This document shows, in pieces, positions 17,029 to 24,405 of a stretch of DNA of 64,000 bases. The DNA is from Rhizobacter sp964253025 (lineage in GTDB: Bacteria; Pseudomonadota; Gammaproteobacteria; Burkholderiales; Burkholderiaceae_C), in assembly GCF_964253025.1 (NCBI RefSeq), contig NZ_CAXUQC020000001.1, positions 4,278,001-4,342,000 of the forward strand, given 5' to 3'. How positions within the stretch are numbered: the stretch's first letter is position 1; every line of letters starts with the position of its first letter. Position numbers and translations under genes: made by a program. The notes under the pieces were generated by a model. That model made no database searches, was not told the origin of the DNA, and worked only from the letters and a program-made list of their open reading frames with translations.

Positions 17029-18144
17029 ATGTCCGCCGCCGCGATCTCTTCATCGACCCCGTCGACTCGCCCGACGCCGACCGACCGCACGACGGAGCGT
17101 CCGGATCCGGCCGTCCACGCGGGCGCGCTCGTCCAGCAGGCAACCGACCCGCGCAACGGCACGGTGAACACGCGCCAGCTCGGGCAATGGGTGGCCGACG
17201 CGGCGCGGCAGAACCCGAGCGCGGCGTCGCAAGCGCATGCGGCGATCGAGACGCGACTGCTCGCCAGCAGCCCCGCCGACGCCGCGAGCTTCAACAGCGA
17301 AGTCGTCAGCGCCGCGCAGGCCTTCGTGCCCAGCGGCCTCGCCGGCGCAGGGCAGGGCCTGCTGCAAAGCGGCACGCGGCTGCTCGTGGACAACCCCATC
17401 CTCACCAAGCGATGGGAGCCGACCACCAGCGCCTGGACCGGCCGCGGCGGCTTCACCGGCCCGCTCAAGGAACTGTTCGACAAGAGCGGCATCGATTTCC
17501 TCGACCGGCCGCATCCGTCGCCCGCCGGTTCGCTCAATCGCAGTTCTGGCGTGCACTCGTCCATTGCGAACAACACGAACGGCTCGCTGGCACGGGACGC
17601 GATTGCGGCCCGCTATGCGACGCTGCCCAACGCCGTCGTGTCGACCGAGCAGCCACGCAACGGCGGGGCCCGCGTGGTCGACGTCGTGGTCGACCTGCCG
17701 GCGCAGGACCCGCGCATGTCGCAGCGCATCGAGATCGAATCCAAGGTGGGCCGCACCGGCCAGAGCAGCACCACCCGCGGCCAGGTGGCGCAGGACGTCA
17801 AGACGCTCGCGGACAACCGCATGTTGCGCGGATCGGGCGTGGTACTCGAGAACGTGGGCAAGGTGGCCCGCCCCGTCGGCGTGGTCCTCGACGCCGTGTC
17901 GATCGGCCAGGCCTTCCAGGCCGATGGCAACCGGATCGGCGAGAACACCGGCCGCACGGCCAGCGGCGTTGCCGGCGGCGCCCTCGGGGGCTGGGGGGGT
18001 GCGGTGGGCGGCGCGGCCATCGGCACCGCGATCTTTCCCGGCGTGGGCACGGTGGTGGGTGGTCTCGTGGGCGGCGCCATCGGGGCCTTCGCGGGTGACC
18101 AGGCCGGCAAGGGGCTCTTTGATACAGTCAAGGGCTGGTTCTGA
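17029..18144 (+). CDS. Putative nuclease toxin/effector with PD-(D/E)xK-like core and glycine-zipper tail
   Basis: A 371-residue protein without Sec signal. Residues 1-30 are Ser/Thr/Pro-rich, as in type III export signals, and 30-165 form a helical region. The centre (about 170-265) has the layout of restriction-endonuclease-fold toxins: GSLARDAIAARY, then VVDVVVDL with Asp218, then IEIESKVG with E237-S-K239, then GQVAQDVKTL. ESKVG after a VD strand is a recurrent pattern of polymorphic toxin nucleases. The tail (about 300-362) is a double glycine zipper. AAGGAG precedes the ATG. Two coupled paralogous genes follow at 15 nt, as expected for immunity genes. Nuclease activity, target and route are inference. 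Confidence 0.62.
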   Translation: MSAAAISSSTPSTRPTPTDRTTERPDPAVHAGALVQQATDPRNGTVNTRQLGQWVADAARQNPSAASQAHAAIETRLLASSPADAASFNSEVVSAAQAFVPSGLAGAGQGLLQSGTRLLVDNPILTKRWEPTTSAWTGRGGFTGPLKELFDKSGIDFLDRPHPSPAGSLNRSSGVHSSIANNTNGSLARDAIAARYATLPNAVVSTEQPRNGGARVVDVVVDLPAQDPRMSQRIEIESKVGRTGQSSTTRGQVAQDVKTLADNRMLRGSGVVLENVGKVARPVGVVLDAVSIGQAFQADGNRIGENTGRTASGVAGGALGGWGGAVGGAAIGTAIFPGVGTVVGGLVGGAIGAFAGDQAGKGLFDTVKGWF

Positions 18145-18159
18145 GGCCACAGGCTGCCG

Positions 18160-18828
18160 ATGCTCGAATGGCTCACCCGTCAGGTTCGCTCACGCAGCAC
18201 GCCGTCCGCCACCGGACTGGCGGCCCGTCTGCGCGACTACCCGCCGTACGTGGCGCCGCACGTCGGTCCACCCCGGCGCTGGACCGACGCCCAAGCCCAC
18301 CAGAACCTGGCTCACCTGATGAGCCACAAGCCCGAACGGCTTGCGGGCCTGGCCCGCTTCCTGGACCCGGTCGGCATTGACATTCGCCCTGCGCTCGACG
18401 GCGGCCCGTGGGAACCGACAGTGCAGGCCCTTCACCAATGGGCCAATGCCCACTGGCCCGCGCTTCACGATCCCCGCCATGCCAGCACCGCCCATTGGCT
18501 CGCCAGCTTGCGGCAGGGCGAGGACATCGTCTACTCGCTGCTCCTCGACGTGGCATTGCTGCTCGGCGAACTGGTGGTACAGCGCCACCCGGGCTTTCGC
18601 TGGGACCTGGACCTCGACCCCCAGAACGGCCGCGACGACATGACGAGCTACCGTCGCGTCGTGCTGTTGCAGGGTGCGCCGGCATCCTCCCTCCCGCAGG
18701 TCGAGCTCGACGTCGAGGCGGTGGTCGTGGCGCACTACCAGCGACCCACGTCCTCGGTGAACTGGCTGAGAAACGAGTGGGCGGCGCTGGTCTCGGATGC
18801 CGTCAGCGGGGCCTACGACCCGCGATGA
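18160..18828 (+). CDS. Putative immunity protein 1
   Basis: A soluble 222-residue protein of unknown family, 15 nt downstream of the toxin candidate. The conserved-looking core is HWPALHDPRHASTAHWLASL, then YSLLLDVALLLGELVVQRHP, then FRWDLDLDPQNGRDDMTSYR. The following gene product shows the same order of motifs (HWP, D.....LGEL, W..D, VVLL versus AVLL), so the two are paralogs. An aliphatic helix with LGEL followed by a W-D strand is a pattern I associate with immunity proteins of polymorphic toxins, but I cannot name the family. The stop overlaps the start of the next gene (ATGA). Function as antitoxin is inferred from position and pairing. Confidence 0.5.
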   Translation: MLEWLTRQVRSRSTPSATGLAARLRDYPPYVAPHVGPPRRWTDAQAHQNLAHLMSHKPERLAGLARFLDPVGIDIRPALDGGPWEPTVQALHQWANAHWPALHDPRHASTAHWLASLRQGEDIVYSLLLDVALLLGELVVQRHPGFRWDLDLDPQNGRDDMTSYRRVVLLQGAPASSLPQVELDVEAVVVAHYQRPTSSVNWLRNEWAALVSDAVSGAYDPR

Positions 18829-19451
18829 GTCTGCCTTTCGTGCAGCCCCGGCTGTTGCGGGGCTACGGTGCGGAGCCGCCGCCATGGCATCGGGGTACCG
18901 GGGACGCCGAGCTGGAGGAACTGCTTGCCAGCCGCGAACGTCGACTCGCCCGCTTGAAGGGGCGGTTGCCGGCCGCACTCTCCTTGGCTCGCCCCTGCGA
19001 TCCGTTGGCCTCCCTGGCGTGGCTCGACACCTGGACGACGGCCCATTGGCCCCGGGCCATGCGCCGTCGCTGGGCCGATCCCCTCGTGGACCCTGTGGGT
19101 GACTGGCCCCGCGCCGGGGGAACCCAGGCGACGGCCTACACCATGGTCATCGACCTGGGCGTCGCCCTGGGTGAGCTGACGCGTTGCCTGGCACCCGCGG
19201 TCGACTGGGGCGTGGACCACTTCGATGACCACGCCGCCGATGGCGTCGGCTCGTTCGGACGGGCGGTGTTGCTGAACCCGTCGGACGCAGCGGACACGCC
19301 GGGGCCTGCCGTGTGCAGCCCGATCGACCTGGCGCTCATGCGCTTTCAGGCAACGGCACGCGGCGACTTCGACGAACCCTTTCTCGCAGGCCTTCGCCCC
19401 GTACTGTGGGCCACGCATCGCCACTTGTACGTCGGGCCGCAGGCGAATTGA
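18825..19451 (+). CDS. Putative immunity protein 2, paralog of the upstream gene
   Basis: A soluble protein of 208 residues whose ATG overlaps the stop of the upstream paralog, so the two are translated in a coupled way. Shared features are HWPRAMRRRW, YTMVIDLGVALGELTRCLAP, VDWGVDHFDDH and the RAVLLNPSDA strand. An N-terminal Arg-rich helix (LASRERRLARLKGRLP) has no match in the partner. A tandem pair of related proteins directly behind a nuclease-like gene is a common layout for immunity genes, including duplicated ones that match toxin variants. Its family is unknown to me and no enzymatic motif is visible. Confidence 0.5.
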   Translation: MSLPFVQPRLLRGYGAEPPPWHRGTGDAELEELLASRERRLARLKGRLPAALSLARPCDPLASLAWLDTWTTAHWPRAMRRRWADPLVDPVGDWPRAGGTQATAYTMVIDLGVALGELTRCLAPAVDWGVDHFDDHAADGVGSFGRAVLLNPSDAADTPGPAVCSPIDLALMRFQATARGDFDEPFLAGLRPVLWATHRHLYVGPQAN

Positions 19452-19462
19452 GCCGCCCCCAC

Positions 19463-19498
19463 TGAAGGGGGTGTTCGCCCGTGAAGGGGTGTCGCTAG
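19463..19498 (+). promoter_or_regulatory. Direct repeat and CTAG upstream of the EF-hand-like lipoprotein
   Basis: TGAAGGGGGTGT at 19463 and TGAAGGGGTGT at 19482 form a direct repeat with 19-nt period, followed by CTAG at 19495-19498, 56 nt before the lipoprotein start. Direct repeats of this spacing suit an AraC- or response-regulator-type activator. CTAG also occurs upstream of sctU, the FliO-like gene, the glycine-zipper gene and the DUF1521 gene. The role is inferred. Confidence 0.3.
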
Positions 19499-19554
19499 TC
19501 GTACCGATGGGGATACTTGGCGGTTCGTTTTCAACGATTCGACTGGAGTACCCC

Positions 19555-20778
19555 ATGAACACTTCTCGCGTGAAACTCGCGACGCTGACCTTGGGCGCGT
19601 CGCTGCTGGCAGCCTGCGGAGGTGGCGGCGGCGACGAGCCGGCCCCGCCACCGCCGGCCGCGGCGACGGTCACGCTGTCGGGCCAGCTCACCGCGCCCGA
19701 TGCGACGACACCCATCGCGAACGCCCTCGTCTACGTCAAGGACAGCGCGGCCGGCACGGCAGCCGGCCAGGCACGCCCGCTGGCGGCGCTCCCGTGCGGC
19801 ACGCCGCCCACCGCCTCCTGGGCGGCAGCCTGTACGGGCGCCGATGGCAAATTCACCTTTACCGCGAAGGTTCCCGCGTCGCCCACGCTGGTGGCGGTCA
19901 AGGGCGCCTTCACGCTGGAGAAGGCCTTGACGGTGACGGGCGACGGCGCGTTGAACGTGGGAACGGTCGCGCTGGCGCCGGCCTCCGCATCGAAGTTCGC
20001 CGTGGTCACGGGCGCATTCGACAACATCCAGGACGTGCTGGCCAAGCTCGGCTACGGCCAAGTGGCGGAGGGCCGGCTGGTGCCGGGCACCGAGGCCTTC
20101 ACGCTGTACGACGGCGACGACTCGTTGGCTGGCAGTTACAAGGATGCCGAGGCACTGTTCGTCGATGCCGACAACAACGGACAGGCCGACATCTTCAACC
20201 ACAGCGTGGTGTTCTTCAATTGCGGCCTGAACGAGGGCGCTCTGAATACGCCGCAAAACGTGGCGACCCTGCGCGCCTATGTCGAGGCCGGCGGCCGCAT
20301 CTACGCCAGCGACCAGGCCTACGACATCGTCGAACAGGTCTTTCCGGCCTACCTCGACTTCGAAGGGAGCGTGGCACCAGCAGACCAGCCCGAGGCGGTC
20401 AATGCCGCGCAGATCGGTGATTCGGGCCTCATCGTGAACGCCTCGGTCGACGGGACGTTGGCGGCTTGGCTGCAGGGCGTCAGCTGCGTCAACGGGCCCT
20501 GCATTGCCGACGGCAAGGTGCACGTCGAAGGTTTTCTGGACGGCTGGGCCGTGATGGCCGGCGTGCATCCGGCGCAGCAGGCCGCCGTGAAGACCTGGGC
20601 TTCGGGCCCCGTCACCTTCACCGGCCAGTCCGAAGCCGTCCAACGCCCCCTGACGGTGTCATTCGGCGTCGGCCAGGGCCGCGTCAGCTACACCTCGTAC
20701 CACACCGAACCGGACGCGCCCACCCAGGGCTTCATGCCGCAGGAGCGGGTGATGCAGTACCTGGTGTTCGAGTTGTGA
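19555..20778 (+). CDS. Lipoprotein with EF-hand-like loop and amidotransferase-like fold
   Basis: A 407-residue lipoprotein: lipobox LAAC, Gly and Pro tether, then a carboxypeptidase-regulatory-like beta domain (about 40-145, VTLSGQLTAPDATTPIANAL). A larger domain follows with an EF-hand/dockerin-type calcium loop (DADNNGQADIF) next to VVFFNCGLNEG and LRAYVEAGGRIYASDQAYD. This resembles the class I glutamine-amidotransferase-like fold used by ThuA/DUF4350-type proteins, but no full Cys-His-Glu triad can be assigned. It is probably a surface or periplasmic binding protein. It is unrelated to the lipoprotein triplet except for the Gly-rich tether. Confidence 0.65.
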   Translation: MNTSRVKLATLTLGASLLAACGGGGGDEPAPPPPAAATVTLSGQLTAPDATTPIANALVYVKDSAAGTAAGQARPLAALPCGTPPTASWAAACTGADGKFTFTAKVPASPTLVAVKGAFTLEKALTVTGDGALNVGTVALAPASASKFAVVTGAFDNIQDVLAKLGYGQVAEGRLVPGTEAFTLYDGDDSLAGSYKDAEALFVDADNNGQADIFNHSVVFFNCGLNEGALNTPQNVATLRAYVEAGGRIYASDQAYDIVEQVFPAYLDFEGSVAPADQPEAVNAAQIGDSGLIVNASVDGTLAAWLQGVSCVNGPCIADGKVHVEGFLDGWAVMAGVHPAQQAAVKTWASGPVTFTGQSEAVQRPLTVSFGVGQGRVSYTSYHTEPDAPTQGFMPQERVMQYLVFEL

Positions 20779-20789
20779 TCTGAAGCGGC

Positions 20790-20821
20790 GCCGGGTGCGA
20801 CGAATCGTCGCCGCACCCGGC
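20790..20821. terminator. Bidirectional terminator-like hairpin between convergent genes
   Basis: GCCGGGTGCGACGA pairs with TCGTCGCCGCACCCGGC (one bulged base) between the convergent ends of the lipoprotein gene and the PrsW gene. The stem is long and GC-rich with no T-run on either side. Confidence 0.55.
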
Positions 20822-20847
20822 ATGCCGACGGGCAGGGCGAAGCCGGC

Positions 20848-22278
20848 TCAACCGACACCCGCGGAACGCTGCTCGCGCTTCACCTGCATCAGACCGTCCT
20901 GCACCAGCGACAGGGCGACCGCCCAGGCCACGAAGGCCAGCACCAGGTACTTGAGGCTCCAGTGCCCGATGCTGAACGGCGCGTTCCAGATGACGTGACA
21001 CAGCACGCTCGTGAAGAACAGCCGCAGGAAGCGGCCGTCGGCCAGCATCGTGCCGTGGTACGACAGCGCCCCCTTCACCCGCCACAAGGCCCCGGCCGCC
21101 AGGGCCGTCCAGACCACATGCCCCGCCGGGGACAGCACACCCCGCAACAGGATGATGCCGGACATGGCATCGGGGCTGCCCTGCTTCAGCAGCGTGTTGA
21201 AGGCATAGCCGGCCGACTCGAAGGCGGCGAAGCCCGCGCCCACCGCCGCGCCGAACACCAGCCCGTTCAAGGTGTAGCGGTAGCGCACCGGACTCAGCGA
21301 GCGCGTGGCGAGCAGAACGGCGGCCAGCTTGCCGGTCTCCTCGATCAACCCGGCCGCCGAAGCGCCGATCAGGCTCGAGATGTCGCTGCCCAAGCGGAAC
21401 AGCACGAGCGAGATCAGCAGTGACCCCGCCCCGCCCAGCAGCACCAGCTTCGTGATGAGGAAGAGCGATACGTTGCGCGGCGCATTCAACTCGTAGAACA
21501 GCACCACCACCGACAGCGGCACGATGAAGCTGCCGATCACCATCAGGCCCGGCAGCAGGTTGGTGTTGCCGAAGACGAGCCAGCCCAGGTGAAAGATCGC
21601 GTAGAGCAACAGCGCCGAGGCAAACAGCCGGGCAAAGAGCCAGGGCCGCGGCCAGTCGGGGCTCACGTCCGCCAAGGGGGGTGTGGCCCTGAGGGTGCCG
21701 GCCAGCAGGTGGTCCTCCACTTCACTGGGACTGCGGCGCTTGAAGACTTCGCCGAGCAGGTCGCCGACACTGAAACCGCGAACGGGTGGCAGCCCCACGA
21801 AGCCGGCCATGGAACGGGCCGCCGCGCCCAAGGCGCCGGAGCCCTCATCGGCAGGAGCGGGCGGAAGACCGCCGGCGGGAAGGGCGGCGCCGCATTCCCC
21901 GCAGAAGCGGGCTGAGGCGGCATTCCGGTGCCGACACGCGGGGCAGGCGCGCTCCGCCGCTGCGGCACCCCGGCCGCCCGCTGGCTGGCCTTGAGCCTCC
22001 GCCGACGACAGCGGCGAGGCCAAGCCCTCGGCCGGGGCGACGGGCAAAGGCCGCAGCTCACTGTGCCAGCCCGCCTGGCGAAGCGTGGCCTGCAGGCGTT
22101 GCGCTTCGGCCAGGTCGCGCGGGCGCGCCAGCACGGGCTGGGGCTCGTGCAACAGGCGGCGCAGTTCCTCGATCGAATGCTGCGTGGCGGCACGCAGGTG
22201 CGCCAGCGCCGCCTCACGCAACGCCTCGGGCAAGTCAGCCGGGGTGGTGGTGAGCACCAGTTCGCACGGGCCGTTCAT
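20848..22278 (-). CDS. PrsW-family intramembrane metalloprotease with N-terminal zinc ribbon
   Basis: A 476-residue protein. The first 90 residues are a soluble helical domain (LPEALREAALAHLRAATQHS). A zinc ribbon follows at about 115-140 (CPACRHRNAASARFCGECG). The C-terminal 270 residues contain about eight membrane helices with the three PrsW motifs: GLIEETGKL (EExxK), FESAGYAF (FExxxY) and a late His in HVVWTAL, with a further HVIW. PrsW cleaves anti-sigma factors in Bacillus; substrates elsewhere are mostly unknown. Its start overlaps the stop of the GYF-domain gene (ATGA), so the two are coupled and probably work in one membrane process. No anti-sigma factor is seen in the window. Confidence 0.82.
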   Translation of the reverse strand: MNGPCELVLTTTPADLPEALREAALAHLRAATQHSIEELRRLLHEPQPVLARPRDLAEAQRLQATLRQAGWHSELRPLPVAPAEGLASPLSSAEAQGQPAGGRGAAAAERACPACRHRNAASARFCGECGAALPAGGLPPAPADEGSGALGAAARSMAGFVGLPPVRGFSVGDLLGEVFKRRSPSEVEDHLLAGTLRATPPLADVSPDWPRPWLFARLFASALLLYAIFHLGWLVFGNTNLLPGLMVIGSFIVPLSVVVLFYELNAPRNVSLFLITKLVLLGGAGSLLISLVLFRLGSDISSLIGASAAGLIEETGKLAAVLLATRSLSPVRYRYTLNGLVFGAAVGAGFAAFESAGYAFNTLLKQGSPDAMSGIILLRGVLSPAGHVVWTALAAGALWRVKGALSYHGTMLADGRFLRLFFTSVLCHVIWNAPFSIGHWSLKYLVLAFVAWAVALSLVQDGLMQVKREQRSAGVG

Positions 22279-23180
22279 CGCTCGGTCTCCTCGATGTAGC
22301 GGAATACGCCGGCCCGTTCGTCGATGAACAGCACCAAGGCGGCCGCATCGGGCGCGCCGGACGCTGGATTCAAAGTCGCCTCGCGGTAGACGTAGACCAG
22401 CACGCCTTGCTCGCGCTGCATGGCCGTGGGTCGTCCTGCGATGGACTGCACCTGCTCCGGACCGCGGTCGCGCAGCGCGCGTTCGAAGCTGTCACGCGAC
22501 GCGGGAAAAGCCAGGGCGCGTCGCTCGGCCACCGGAGCTTCGCGGTCCGGTGCGTCCCGGATCGGTCGCTCGGTGATGGGAGCGGGCGCCTCGCCCGCGG
22601 GTGCCCGGCGCGGCTCCGCGGCGGGTCGGGTCGGCTCGGCAGGCCGAGCCTCGGCCGACTCTCCGGCGCCTTGGCCTCGAACGGCCAGGGCGAGCGCGAC
22701 GAGTCCCGCCACCAGCAGCGGCAAGGCGACGGCCGCCGCGACGGACCACTTGCGCTGCGCGGCCTGGAAGCTCTGTACGTCGGCCCAACGCCCACGCTGC
22801 CAGGCAAGCTCGCGGCCGTGAAATCCCAGCCAGACGCTCACCAGTTGCCCGAGGCCCGGGACCAGCGCCCACAGGCCGACCCAGACGCGGTTGCCGACCG
22901 ACCAGAACGGCCCGAGCACGAACGCACCCCAGCTGAAGCCACGCACGCCGTCGGGCACAACGCGCCGCCGGTCGAGCGAGGTGAACTCGGCCGCCGCCTC
23001 GGATGCCGGGCGGCCCGTGAGCAGCGTGAGCACCTGGTCCAGAGGTGCCCAGTCGAGCAGGCCCTCCGTCCAGGCCAGACTGTCCGGCGCGACGCTGCCG
23101 GCATCGATGAAGGCCCGTGTCTCCTCGGGCGTGTAGGGGCCGGCCGTTCGCGGGCCGCTGCGGATCAACAGGTTTGCCAT
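22275..23180 (-). CDS. GYF_2/DUF2628-type membrane protein
   Basis: A 301-residue protein. It starts with a GYF_2 domain (about 1-55, SGPRTAGPYTPEETRAFIDA and LAWTEGLLDW), a peptide-binding module. A DUF2628-like region follows with two or three membrane segments (FSWGAFVLGPFWSVGNRVW, LVPGLGQLVSVWLGFHGREL, then AAAVALPLLVAGLVALALAV). A Pro/Arg-rich linker and a small C-terminal domain (about 225-300) have the SmpA-like feel of RALRDRGPEQVQSIAGRPT. It is the upstream partner of the PrsW gene. The GYF module suggests that it presents or recognises Pro-containing tails; this is inference. Confidence 0.7.
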   Translation of the reverse strand: MANLLIRSGPRTAGPYTPEETRAFIDAGSVAPDSLAWTEGLLDWAPLDQVLTLLTGRPASEAAAEFTSLDRRRVVPDGVRGFSWGAFVLGPFWSVGNRVWVGLWALVPGLGQLVSVWLGFHGRELAWQRGRWADVQSFQAAQRKWSVAAAVALPLLVAGLVALALAVRGQGAGESAEARPAEPTRPAAEPRRAPAGEAPAPITERPIRDAPDREAPVAERRALAFPASRDSFERALRDRGPEQVQSIAGRPTAMQREQGVLVYVYREATLNPASGAPDAAALVLFIDERAGVFRYIEETER

Positions 23181-23297
23181 GGGTCCTCCCTGCCCGGCGG
23201 CCGCTGTGTGTCGGTCTCACCAGGGGTCGGCGCAGTCTAAGACAGCGACTGCCCGCCGACATCCCCCAAAAGGTGAGCGCCGGTGTCACGCCCCCTC

Positions 23298-23336
23298 GGG
23301 CGCACCCCAGCTAGGGGCAGTCACAGCTATCGCACG
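23298..23336 (+). promoter_or_regulatory. Shared regulatory motif upstream of the DUF1521 gene
   Basis: GGGCGCACCCCAGCTA (23298-23313) and AGCTATCGCACG (23325-23336) lie 106 nt before the DUF1521 start. In the promoter region of the glycine-zipper gene the same two blocks overlap instead (11704-11726). CTAG occurs at 23311. The remaining gap 23181-23442 shows no gene and no other clear signal. Confidence 0.4.
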
Positions 23337-23442
23337 TCCCATCTGGCCGGAAAGGTTGTGCACGGCTGAAATGGCATCCGTTTCCAAGCGGCCGTTCACG
23401 CCGCGCCCCAGGCCCAACGTCAACCCACCGGGAGAGAGAGAA

Positions 23443-24276
23443 ATGTTCACCCACACCCAAGTCAACGTGTCTGCCAGCATCGCCGTCGGCGGCTGCTTCC
23501 CCACCACCAGCGAGACCAACCCCACCAACGCGCGCACCAGCATGCAGGGCGGCAAGGCGGTGTTCGAGAACGACAACTACCGCATCACGGCCGACGACAA
23601 CAACACCGTCACCATCAACAACAAGAAGACGGGCGAGACGTACCAGGCCTGGGGCGATCCGCACATGAACATCGACGGCAAGCACGAGTTCGACTTCTGG
23701 GGCACGACTACCCTGTCCCTGGAAGACGGCACCAAGGTCACGATCGAGACCACGCCGTGGAAGAACGATCCGTCCCAGACCCTGTCGTCCCGCGTCACCA
23801 TCACCAACGGCGACTACGGTGTTCAGATCAGCGGCGTCGACAGCAACAAGACCGGCGACCTGAAGATCGACGATGCCAAGGGCTGGGGCCGTGTGCTCGA
23901 CGCCGTGGTGAGCGACGGCAACGTGCTGCAGGAGAACCCCGCCGGCAAGGGCTTCGTCGCGGTCGACGACAACGGACGCGTGCGCAAGGTCGACCAGCAG
24001 TACATCAACGAGACGGACCTCAAGAAGGGCGGCGCGCTCGTCGACAAGTACAAGGACGCGTTCAGCCGGCTGAGCTCGCTGATCAGCATCGCCTTTTCGG
24101 GTGTGTTCCTCGGCGGCAACGACGACGCCGGCTGCGGCCGCGGGCGTGGCGAAGGCCACCACCATCACGACGACAACCGCGGTGCGGGTCACCGTCCGCG
24201 TCCGGGCGACTTCTTCAACCACCAGAGCAGCTTCTTCAGCCTGCGCATCGAACTGACGATGGGCCGCCTGGGCTGA
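23443..24276 (+). CDS. DUF1521 / metal-ion-inducible autocleavage (MIIA) protein, NopE-like T3SS effector candidate
   Basis: A 277-residue protein without Sec signal. Residues about 38-235 match the DUF1521 layout: FENDNYRITADDNNTVTINN, TYQAWGDPHMNIDG, FDFWGTTTLSLEDGTKVTIE, then a YGVQISG..D repeat region. NopE1 and NopE2 of Bradyrhizobium are type III effectors with this domain that cleave themselves at GD-PHVD when calcium is present. Here G71-D72-P73-H74 offers the same Asp-Pro bond, with MN in place of VD. The tail is His-rich (HHHH near 248) and ends FFSLRIELTMGRLG. An SD (GGGAGAGAG) precedes the ATG, and the promoter region shares blocks with that of the glycine-zipper gene. Export by the local T3SS is likely but not shown. 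Confidence 0.85.
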   Translation: MFTHTQVNVSASIAVGGCFPTTSETNPTNARTSMQGGKAVFENDNYRITADDNNTVTINNKKTGETYQAWGDPHMNIDGKHEFDFWGTTTLSLEDGTKVTIETTPWKNDPSQTLSSRVTITNGDYGVQISGVDSNKTGDLKIDDAKGWGRVLDAVVSDGNVLQENPAGKGFVAVDDNGRVRKVDQQYINETDLKKGGALVDKYKDAFSRLSSLISIAFSGVFLGGNDDAGCGRGRGEGHHHHDDNRGAGHRPRPGDFFNHQSSFFSLRIELTMGRLG

Positions 24277-24316
24277 CATCGGCCACCGGGGAGCCCGTAC
24301 CGCGGGCACAAGAAGA

Positions 24317-24345
24317 AAAGGCCTCGCGATGCGAGGCCTTTCTTC
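24317..24345 (+). terminator. Intrinsic terminator after the DUF1521 gene
   Basis: AAAGGCCTCGC pairs perfectly with GCGAGGCCTTT around GAT, followed by CTTCG. It is the clearest intrinsic terminator of the secretion island and separates it from the metabolic genes. Confidence 0.85.
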
Positions 24346-24405
24346 GTGGCGCCGGTGGCCGGACCGGCCGACAAGGGGCGCGGTCCGATCCGGATCAACT
24401 CGCCA

